This document shows positions 36,320 through 44,600 of a DNA stretch of 64,000 nt, piece by piece (within the stretch, counting starts at the first letter, position 1; each line of letters starts with the position of its first letter). The notes beneath the pieces are model-generated. The model worked only from the letters and a program-made list of their open reading frames with translations, was not told the DNA's origin and searched no databases. This DNA is from Gardnerella vaginalis ATCC 14018 = JCM 11026. Its GTDB lineage: Bacteria; Actinomycetota; Actinomycetes; Actinomycetales; Bifidobacteriaceae. The stretch is taken from assembly GCF_001042655.1 (NCBI RefSeq), contig NZ_AP012332.1:434001-498000 (forward strand), given 5' to 3'. The translations under genes were made by a program, and so were the position numbers.

Positions 36320-37903
36320 ATGATTTCTTCTCCAGAGTCATTATTGAATGATTTAGATGATTCACAGCGTGCAGCAGCCATGGCATTAAATGGTCCTGTT
36401 CGCATTGTGGCATGCGCTGGTGCTGGTAAAACTCGCACTATTACACGCAGAATAGCGTATGCGTGTGCTAAAGGAGAATGGGATGAAAATCGCGTTTTAG
36501 CGGTAACTTTCTCTGTAAAGGCTGCTAAAGAAATGCAAGAACGTCTTAAAAAATTAGGTGTTAATAATGCGACTGTTGCAACTTTTCATTCTGCAGCATT
36601 AAAACATTTACGTAAGGTATGGGATTCAGTGTGCTCAGCTCCTTTTCCAAGAATAATGGATAATCCTAAAGAAGTTACAGAGCAAGCATTGATTCATTAC
36701 ACAGATCTTGCAAATATGACGTCTGTGCAAATAAGAGATATTATTTCAGAAATTGATTGGGCGAAAGTTTCGCTTATTGCACCAGATGATTATGCGAAAG
36801 CATATGCTTGTGTTCATAGAGAACTCCCTGCGGGCTTAGATGTTAAACAATTCGTAGAAGTTTATAAAGCGTACGAGATTGAAAAAAATACGCGTAATCT
36901 TATTGATTTTAACGATTTGCTCCTTTTAACCTGTCATATTTTAAGATCTTTCCCTAATGCTGCTAAACAGATTCGCAGTTTAATAGGTTGGGTTACTGTT
37001 GATGAATATCAGGATGTTTCGCCATTGCAACATGAGCTTCTTGTACTATGGTTGGGCGATAACCGCAATATTTGCGTTGTTGGAGATCCTGCACAAACCA
37101 TCTATTCTTTCGCTGGCGCTAGTAGTTACGATTTACTTGAGTTTCCAAACGAATTTGCACCAATCTACGCGGATATTAGTTTGAATACGGATTACAGGTC
37201 TACAGAACGTATTGTTGGTCTTGCTAATCGTGTTCTTTCACAATCTGCGTGTAGGCGTGATTATTTAAAATTAAAATCAAATATTAGGGGTGGCGCTCGC
37301 GTTTCCAAAAGTATTTATAATACTGATTACGATGAGGCTCTTTCTGTTGCTCAGCAGATTTCTAAAGCTGTTAAATCGGGGGATGCGCTTCCTACGGATT
37401 TTGCTATTCTTACGCGCACTAATGTTCAGCAGAATATGTTTTGTAGAACATTAGGTAGCTTGGGCTTACATTTTTCTGTTAAAAAAGATGCTGGTCTTCA
37501 ACCTGATGTGCTCGATAATAATATAGATAATACAGAAGTAAGCAATTCCAATTCATCGGTTGCTGGCGACTTATCCTTTGCTGATACAGATAATAAGTTT
37601 GTAGATAATGTTTCCGAAAAGAAGCATGTTGATTTAATTAAAAAATCTTTACTTCCTGTAACTATATCTACAATTCACGCGTCTAAAGGTTTGGAATTTA
37701 AACACGTTTTTTTGGTTGGCTGTTCTGAAGGTCTTCTTCCTTTTGGATCTTCTGTTAGTAGAAGTGAAGATGAGGATGAAGAAGAACGCAGACTTATGTA
37801 TGTTGCAATAACAAGAGCGGAAAAAACCTTGCATATTTCTTACGCTCTTTGCAAGGATTATGGAAGTGGTATGCAAAGAACTGTAAGTCATTTCTTAGAA
37901 TAA
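36320..37903 (+). CDS. Superfamily 1 DNA helicase, UvrD2-like
   Basis: ATP-dependent 3'-5' DNA helicase of the UvrD/PcrA/Rep class. Walker A is ACAGAGKTRTI near residues 31-41; motif II reads VDEYQDVSPLQ, with QTIYSFAGA and, near the end, TIHASKGLEF and LMYVAITRAEK. At 527 residues it is shorter than UvrD (~700), and the 2B region is interrupted by an Asp/Asn-rich insert around residues 395-440. The neighbourhood (DUF3107, APH-like, DUF2342 protein, Lon-like protease) matches that of actinobacterial uvrD2. A ribosome site is not evident before ATG 36320. Confidence 0.9.
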   Translation: MISSPESLLNDLDDSQRAAAMALNGPVRIVACAGAGKTRTITRRIAYACAKGEWDENRVLAVTFSVKAAKEMQERLKKLGVNNATVATFHSAALKHLRKVWDSVCSAPFPRIMDNPKEVTEQALIHYTDLANMTSVQIRDIISEIDWAKVSLIAPDDYAKAYACVHRELPAGLDVKQFVEVYKAYEIEKNTRNLIDFNDLLLLTCHILRSFPNAAKQIRSLIGWVTVDEYQDVSPLQHELLVLWLGDNRNICVVGDPAQTIYSFAGASSYDLLEFPNEFAPIYADISLNTDYRSTERIVGLANRVLSQSACRRDYLKLKSNIRGGARVSKSIYNTDYDEALSVAQQISKAVKSGDALPTDFAILTRTNVQQNMFCRTLGSLGLHFSVKKDAGLQPDVLDNNIDNTEVSNSNSSVAGDLSFADTDNKFVDNVSEKKHVDLIKKSLLPVTISTIHASKGLEFKHVFLVGCSEGLLPFGSSVSRSEDEDEEERRLMYVAITRAEKTLHISYALCKDYGSGMQRTVSHFLE

Positions 37904-37966
37904 TTTGTTTAAAATAATTCTAAGAAAATCGCAAGTTTTTCCGCTCTGTTTTATTATTTCTATTCA

Positions 37967-38040
37967 TTTATTATTCACTTATTATTTATTTATTGTTATT
38001 TATTATTTATTTATTTATTATTCACTTATTATTTATTTAT
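37967..38040. repeat. 27-base direct repeat in AT-rich sequence
   Basis: Identical 27-base copies lie at 37967-37993 and 38014-38040 (start TTTATTATTCACTTATTATT), separated by more TTATT-type sequence. The second copy spans the stop codon of the convergent DUF2342 gene. Length variation is likely. Confidence 0.75.
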
Positions 38041-39855
38041 ATCTGAATCGGGATTTGAATCAGAATCAGTTTCACCGTTATCTGAATCTTCGTCAGCATT
38101 GTTGTTTGCGTCATCAGATTCGTAGTCAGACGTGTCATTAGATGCTAACAGTTTGCTTAATTCATCGTCCCAATTCACATCTTTGAGTTTCTTTTCTAAA
38201 TCTTCACTATTCTTGAAGTCTTCCAAATTAGGCATATTTATGCTTGATTCTTTTGACTCTTTATTTGTTTCAGTTTCCGATTCAGAATTAGACTCAGCAT
38301 TAATTTCAGCATTAGCCTCAACATTATCATTTTTCTTATTTTCATAAGAATTTTCATGTTCAGACTTGTCGTTATCAATCTTAGAAGCTGACGACTCTTC
38401 ATTATCTGTAGAATCAGCCTCATAGGATTTGCTTGCCTCATCTTTGTTTGTAGAATCTGCAGAATCTATTTGCTTATTATTATCTGTGCTATTTTCATCT
38501 GTAGTATTCGTTTTTTTATCACTTGCGTTTGCCTCATCCTGAGACTCTGGTAAATCAGGCAAAAGATCAGGATGATTCCACATAGAGTCTCGCTCCTCAA
38601 TGCCTTTTTCGCTTGTGATTGAATCCCATAATGCTGCAGCTTCTCGCATTCTGCGCGGTCTTAATCTCAATCCGATAAGGGATTCAAAAGTTATTTCCGA
38701 AGGTCCACCTGCAGCGCGCTCGCGTCTCATCATCTCTCTAAGTTGATCGATGTGTGGAATATGTGCCATTCCAGCACGCCAAATAACGCAATCAACCCAG
38801 CCTTCTGTAAGAGCAAGAAGTGTTTCCAATCCTCTAAGAGCCTGTTTTTGACCCTCTGTGTCTGTATCTGCAACTTTAGAAATATCTACCGCTCCAGAAA
38901 CAGCTTCTGGATCCATTTCTTGAATATCTCTAAGCTGGTCTTCTACAGCATCTAAGTCAATAGAAATACCATCTGCATACTTTATAATCAGAGCTTCAAA
39001 ACGTGGCATAAGCCATGGTACAGACGCAAACAAGCGAGCGTGTGCAAGTTCACGTAAGGCAAGATAATTCATAACTTCTGTTACGTCTAATCCCCAGGTT
39101 TTTGCATAATCTATGCAATTGTACGGAATGAGACCTCCAGCTGGATTGTTAAGTAGTGCTATACCTTGATCGAAGCTTCCATGAACCTCGTGAGATAATG
39201 CTCCAGCAGCGTATCCTAGTTGCATCGCAAAAGATGTATTTCCGAGCAATCTCATAAACTGGTCAGGTTGTTTTACCTCATCTGGCATAGGGATTGGCAT
39301 AATTCCATCGTATATGCCATCCACTTCTGTATCTTGTGAATCGCCAAATTTTGCGGATATTACGCTTGTAAACGCCTCGCACACAGATTTTGCAACAGGG
39401 TTCGCGAATTTAACCCACGAATCTATTGTTCCTTCAATCCAATCAGATCTAGAAAGAATATCAGGTGTTCCTGGCGCAGGATTTAAGTTGCAACTTGTGT
39501 CTAGCCACAAGTTTGCTTGGCTAAGTGCTCTTCTGGCACAGTCTGCAACTTCAGCGTTTACGGTTCCTCCGTCGCTTGTTGATCTTTGAATAGCGATAGA
39601 TTGTGCAAGCTTTTTATTTATTGGACCGTCTTCGAGAGTCACTCTCATTTCAAGAGGATTGTTTAATCCTCCTGTAGAAAAAGCTTGCATCATGGCGTGA
39701 ACTTCGCCTGGTGTCGGAAGTCCTCCAATTCCACACCTTTCCTTGATGTGTTCGCGTATGTCAAAAGGGAGGTTCTCAAAGTTGTGCCATGCTTTTTCGC
39801 CTTGTTCAGAACCAAAGCAGTCGACGAGCCACTGGTGAATTTCTTCTTCGCTCAT
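38029..39855 (-). CDS. DUF2342 (zinc-dependent metalloprotease-like) protein with acidic tail
   Basis: The first ~430 residues match the actinobacterial DUF2342 family annotated as zinc-dependent metalloprotease or F420-associated hydrolase. The usual HExxH site appears as RELAH in YLALRELAHARLF, lacking the first His, so protease function is uncertain. The remaining ~180 residues are Asp/Glu/Ser/Asn-rich, interrupted by a helix-like conserved-looking segment (NMPNLEDFKNSEDLEKKL). The start ATG at 39855 follows an AAGGAC-like site. Its neighbours, uvrD2 and a Lon-like gene, are the classic actinobacterial context. Confidence 0.85.
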   Translation of the reverse strand: MSEEEIHQWLVDCFGSEQGEKAWHNFENLPFDIREHIKERCGIGGLPTPGEVHAMMQAFSTGGLNNPLEMRVTLEDGPINKKLAQSIAIQRSTSDGGTVNAEVADCARRALSQANLWLDTSCNLNPAPGTPDILSRSDWIEGTIDSWVKFANPVAKSVCEAFTSVISAKFGDSQDTEVDGIYDGIMPIPMPDEVKQPDQFMRLLGNTSFAMQLGYAAGALSHEVHGSFDQGIALLNNPAGGLIPYNCIDYAKTWGLDVTEVMNYLALRELAHARLFASVPWLMPRFEALIIKYADGISIDLDAVEDQLRDIQEMDPEAVSGAVDISKVADTDTEGQKQALRGLETLLALTEGWVDCVIWRAGMAHIPHIDQLREMMRRERAAGGPSEITFESLIGLRLRPRRMREAAALWDSITSEKGIEERDSMWNHPDLLPDLPESQDEANASDKKTNTTDENSTDNNKQIDSADSTNKDEASKSYEADSTDNEESSASKIDNDKSEHENSYENKKNDNVEANAEINAESNSESETETNKESKESSINMPNLEDFKNSEDLEKKLKDVNWDDELSKLLASNDTSDYESDDANNNADEDSDNGETDSDSNPDSDINK

Positions 39856-40074
39856 AGTTAAGTCCTTACAGTCTTAGTTAAAAGTCATCTAATATTTTCT
39901 ACGTTATTTCGTATTCATTTATTAGTGTGACTTTTTGCAGCTTATTACAGATTCTACCTGATATACGGCAATTTTCATTCAATAAATCAATAATTTAAGT
40001 AACTTTTTTAATTTAATATTTTGAATGAATCCTAATTCCGTTATGCGTATGGCTTGAGTATAGAATTATTTCTT

Positions 40075-41016
40075 ATGACTAATAAGATATTTGCTGTTTT
40101 TAATAATGGATGTATGACTGTTATAAGTTTTACGAGTAGAGTTTTTAATTATTTTGTTAAATATTTTTCTTCAAAATCCGTGCAGTATTTTATTGGACTA
40201 ATCATTGGTATTCTTGCGATTATTGTGCTTTTTCTTCCTAGCGCATATGTTGTTGAAGAACCAGGACCAACTCAAGACGTTTTAGGAAAATCTTCTGGAA
40301 AATATGTGATAAACGTAGATAATCCTAATAATCCTAATAATCCTAATAAAAAAGCTGCTTCAGCTGTTTCGGGTTTAAAATCGCATTCAAAAAGTGGCAA
40401 ATTGCTTTTAGTCACAGTAAATACATCTGGAGTGCCAGGGTATGAGATTCCAAATATTTACGCTGTTTTATCTTGGTTTGATTCAAAAAAGCAGATTTTG
40501 CCGCGTGAGGTGTTAGTACCTGTAAATCAAAATGCAAGTGATTATAAAAAAGAAACAAATAAGCAGATGACTTCCTCGCAATCTTCTGCGCAAGTGGCGG
40601 CTTTGGATTATGCGAAGAAACATCTTAATGTGAATGTAAAAAACGTAAAAGTTAAGATGCATATAGACGATATTGGCGGTCCTTCTGCAGGAATGATGTA
40701 TGCTTTGGGTATTTTAAACAAGTTAACTGGCGTAGATTTGGCTGGCGGCAAAACAATAGCAGGCACGGGAACCATTGATAATAATGGGAAAGTTGGGGCA
40801 ATCGGCGGAATTCGTTTAAAGATGATATCTGCTAAAAGAGATGGTGCAAGATGGTTTCTAGCGCCAAATAGCAATTGTGATGAGGTGGTTGGCAATATTC
40901 CGCAAGGTTTAAACGTAGTAAGCGTTAAGACTTTAGATGATGCGTATAAAGCGTTGGAGAAAATTAAGGCTGGTAAAAGTATAAAGTCTTTTAAAACGTG
41001 TAATGCGAAGATGTAG
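40075..41016 (+). CDS. Lon-like (S16) membrane-anchored serine protease, PDZ domain absent
   Basis: An N-terminal membrane helix (near residues 38-60) is followed by an extracytoplasmic region and a Lon-type catalytic domain. That domain has Ser in GGPSAGM and Lys in GIRLKMISAK, the S16 dyad. Homologues (YlbL type) normally have a PDZ domain between the N-terminal region and the Lon domain. Here the NKQMTSSQ segment runs into the Lon domain within about 35 residues, so PDZ appears to be missing. ATG 40075 is preferred to TTG 40054. No ribosome site is present, and a TATAGAAT lies about ten bases upstream, so the message may be leaderless. Confidence 0.85.
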   Translation: MTNKIFAVFNNGCMTVISFTSRVFNYFVKYFSSKSVQYFIGLIIGILAIIVLFLPSAYVVEEPGPTQDVLGKSSGKYVINVDNPNNPNNPNKKAASAVSGLKSHSKSGKLLLVTVNTSGVPGYEIPNIYAVLSWFDSKKQILPREVLVPVNQNASDYKKETNKQMTSSQSSAQVAALDYAKKHLNVNVKNVKVKMHIDDIGGPSAGMMYALGILNKLTGVDLAGGKTIAGTGTIDNNGKVGAIGGIRLKMISAKRDGARWFLAPNSNCDEVVGNIPQGLNVVSVKTLDDAYKALEKIKAGKSIKSFKTCNAKM

Positions 41017-41041
41017 AAGATGTAGAAGATGTTGCTTCATT

Positions 41042-41121
41042 TTTAACTCTTTATTTCTTTAACTCTTTATTTCTTTAACTCTTTATTTCTTTAACTCTTT
41101 ATTTCTTTAACTCTTTATTTC
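41042..41121. repeat. Five exact tandem copies of a 16-base repeat
   Basis: TTTAACTCTTTATTTC is repeated five times without a mismatch at 41042-41121, beginning 26 bases after the Lon-like gene. It is non-coding and likely to vary in copy number between strains. Confidence 0.95.
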
Positions 41122-41318
41122 TATTATCGAAAATCCTATATTTAGTATGTTTTATTATGCAAAGTGCTGCATATTGTGTTTTAAGACACGCCGAGTGTGA
41201 TAATTTCGATGCTAAAAGCGAAAAATATAAAGTTTCCAATATATTTTTAACGTATTTTATGGTGATCTTTATAGAATCTAGGAATTTTTACGAATGTTAA
41301 AAAATGTGTAGATTTTCC

Positions 41319-41349
41319 TTGAATTTTCCTATGGGGGGGGGGGTACAAC
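41319..41349 (+). promoter_or_regulatory. Putative phase-variable promoter of the pilus locus (11-G spacer)
   Basis: TTGAAT (41319-41324, 4 of 6 consensus) and TACAAC (41344-41349, 4 of 6) are separated by 19 bases, eleven of which are an uninterrupted G run (41333-41343). Loss of two G would give the optimal 17-base spacer. It lies about 290 bases upstream of the adhesin start, in the only region that can drive the locus. Slipped-strand changes in the tract would alter promoter strength. Poly-G phase variation of sortase-dependent pili is known in bifidobacteria; the promoter-spacer position here is my inference. Confidence 0.6.
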
Positions 41350-41439
41350 TGTATACGTGCTTTGCAGTAGTGCACTGTATTATTTTGCATTTGAGCGTTT
41401 GGCGCGAATTTAACTACTGGTTTTGTGGAAGCTAGGTAT

Positions 41440-41592
41440 GCTTACGTTTATTTAACGCTTGCACGCTAGTTTTCATCGATAGTTTCGAGTCGGCTTACGT
41501 TTATTTACGTAACTTGATTGCGCGCTTTTTGCTTGCAATGCAGTGTTCTGCACCCCGGGCAATGCTTGTTGGCTTATAAAACCAACAAGCAT
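41440..41592 (+). promoter_or_regulatory. Pilus leader: 15-base direct repeats and an 11-base hairpin
   Basis: GCTTACGTTTATTTA occurs at 41440-41454 and 41493-41507. Downstream, ATGCTTGTTGG (41562-41572) pairs perfectly with CCAACAAGCAT (41582-41592) around a 9-base loop. No T-run follows, so this is not a normal terminator. The hairpin ends 45 bases before the adhesin ATG. The direct repeats could be operator half-sites and the hairpin an mRNA stability or protein-binding element. The rest of the 621-base gap from 41017 shows only the 16-base tandem repeats and the poly-G promoter. Confidence 0.5.
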
Positions 41593-41637
41593 GAGTATTC
41601 GAGCAGCTTTTAGATTTTAAGAAATCGAGGCGTTAGA

Positions 41638-44600
41638 ATGTCACGGCTTCATGGCTTATTGAACTTGCGTAAGCAGTTTAGAATGCTTAATGCTTCCTCT
41701 TCAAATAGTTGCAGCCGTACTCTCTCAAAGCGTTACGTTTTCCGCGCGCTTTTAGCAATGCTCGTTGCCGTCGCCACCATAGTAACCATGCTCATCGTGC
41801 CGCCAGTACAAGAAGCTAAGGGTTATGCAGATGGTAAAGCACCGATTCACGCTTGGTGGAATAGTTTTGGTACAGGCTTTGTGTCTGGTTCTGGCTTTGG
41901 AATAGGGGATGCTCCTAATCAAATTGCTTCTAACGTTGAAGTTGTGCGCAATGTTTATGACTCTTCTACTGGTAGAAATAGAACTCAGATTAAATGGGAA
42001 GTGTTTTTCAATACTTATTCTCAAATGTACGAGAGTATTGTAACAGGTGAACCTTATAGCGGTAAGCAAGAAGATAAAGCGTTTGGTGGTAAAAGACCTC
42101 TTCTTATGGCTTGGCTTCCAAAAGGTATTGATAGAAAGAGTATAAGAATTAGTAGAAGGAAGTCTGGTAATAGAGCTGGTTACCGTAACTATGGCTGCTG
42201 GCCTGAAACAGACAAGTGGTATAGCGCGTTTCCAAAAGATAAACAGTTTGATAAAACTGATAACGGTCGTGGATGTAGAGCAATCCAGTATCAAGAGCCT
42301 ATTGTTACAATTAATAAAACATTAGATGAGTTTGTTAACAGTAGTTCTAGATGGGCTCATTCGTTCGATGGTAATTTGTATGAAGGTAAAGCTGGTAAAG
42401 AGGGTGCTGGTAAAGATCAACAGCTATTTAACTCTTATTGGGATAATGCTTTAGGTACTTCCAGACTTACATCGTATTGCGATTCGAACGATAAGCATGA
42501 CATGTGCGAAATTAGAAACTGGAAGAATGATTTCTCTACTGTTCTTGCTGACTGGGAAGTTTCAGGTAATACGGCTTTTCAGTGGAATATCACTGCGTTT
42601 GTTGATAGTAGTATGGAAAATCGCTCAGATTTAGTATTGAAGAATCTTCCGTTCTCAGCTGGATGGAACTCTGGCAAAGGTACATATTCCGAAAGCGATT
42701 TTGGAGATTTAGAAACGAAGAAAAATGGTGCTGTAGAAGTTAGAAGTAAGTGGACTTTTATTGGACCTTTCGATAGTGATGGCGATGGTATTCCAGATTC
42801 TATGGAAGGTTATGACCATAAGAATCCTGATGCTTTGCCTGATTTTAGTAATAGTGATCAGCCGCATACTGTTTTGAATAATATTACTGATCCAAATGGT
42901 AAGACTGAAATCAAGTATCCTCAATATTCGTCTAGCATGATGAATGATTATGTAAAGAAATTAAATAATCAGAATTTAAGCTCGGACACTACTTATGGTG
43001 GCGTAGAGAATGTGCCTGTTACTACGTATGGTACGCCTGTAACAATTAAGCCGTACGTTAATACTGGTTCTTGGCAGGGGTGGGATTTAGGCGACTGGGA
43101 CGGTCAATATTCTCTACAAAACCATTATGGCGGTCACTATGTTGCAGGAAAAGATACGGATACTACTACTAATATTCCATCAGATTTTCCTAACGGCTCT
43201 AGCATGAAGTACGAGCTTACTTCTATTCCACAAGGTATTACGCAATCAAGTAGTTGTAGTACTGGTAAGAATAATTCTGACAAAGGCTGTGTGAGTATAG
43301 ATAGTAAAACTGGTTATATTACTTATAATCCAGGAAGGTTGGATCGTAAAACCGAAGGTATTACTTTTAAGGTGAAGATTACGCACCCAACTCCTAGTGC
43401 CTACCAATACAACTGTAAGTATACGACACCGATGGTTCAGGAAAATGTACCTATAAAAATCAAGGTTGTTTCTAATGCCATGTTGTACAACCCGCAGTAC
43501 AAGGAAACTACTGTTGCATACGATCCGAATCAGAAGAAGTTTAACCCTACTGATAGCGAAGAGCCTAAGAGTGTACGAGCTAACAAAAAGCCGTGGGTTA
43601 GAGTAGGTAATCTTCCTAAAGGTTCTACCTTTAAGTTAGAGAAGTATGGTAAATACGGTTCTCCTGTGCTTGATTGGTCTAAGATTGATTCGAAAAATAC
43701 AGGAAACGGCAAAGTGACGTTTAGCCCGTCTAAAACACAAGCTGGTAAAAGTGAAAAGACGCCTGTGCTTGTTACGTACCCAGATGGTTCTACGTCTAAA
43801 GATAGTGATGCAGGTAATTATGACAAGGTCGTGTATGCTACTGTTAAAGTTGGTGATTTGCCAATTTCAGGCGGTGACTTGAATCTTGGTTTATATGACG
43901 GGAATAGCATAAATAATAATGGTTTCTGGGGCTTTTCCTTTAGAGATAAAACGAATCCTCACGAGATCGATAAGGGTAAGAAAATAGGTCTGTCAGATAA
44001 GGATCACAAGAACCCTAATAAGGGTATTGTGTTTGATTCTTGGGCAAAGAATGGTAAAGGTCCTATTACTTTCCGCGTGATATGCCATAGGACGGATGTA
44101 CCTAATTCTCCGTTCGCGTTGCTTAAGCCTAAAGAAGGAAACAAAGAAGCTAGCGGAGAGATTAACGGCTTGCATTTTGAGGATTTCCGACAGTGGATTC
44201 GAGATAACGACAAGCGTTGCAAGGGCAAGGATTGCAGTAACGATAATCTCTACCTTCACTCTAGAGAATACGAAAATGACACTATGGAGCGTTCGCGCGC
44301 GATGATTGGTGGCACGCCTAAGGAAGGCGGCTCGTACGAGTGTAAAGTGTTTGCTTTCCACGACAAGCCTGATGATAACAAGCTTAAGGACTATAGTGGT
44401 TCGTTGGACACATTTGATAAAGCGGCAAAAAATGGTGGTTCTACTGAGTATTCAATACTTTTTGATAACTATGAAAGTATTAAAGCGGCAACAAAAGGCT
44501 CAGAGTGGATTACTGACAGTTTCTACTTTAAAATCAAGCTCAAAGACAACCAAAAGTACAACCCGACTTATGTAAAGATGCCAACTATTCAAGCTGGTAA

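Noticed and set aside
41042-41121. Regular repeats as a CRISPR array
   Set aside because: The 16-base units are directly joined without spacers and no cas genes are present.
41331-41440. Short frame starting with ATG directly on the G run, as a translational phase switch
   Set aside because: It ends within about 35 codons in all three possible tract lengths and never joins the adhesin frame, which has an in-frame TAG at 41611-41613; it also has no ribosome site.
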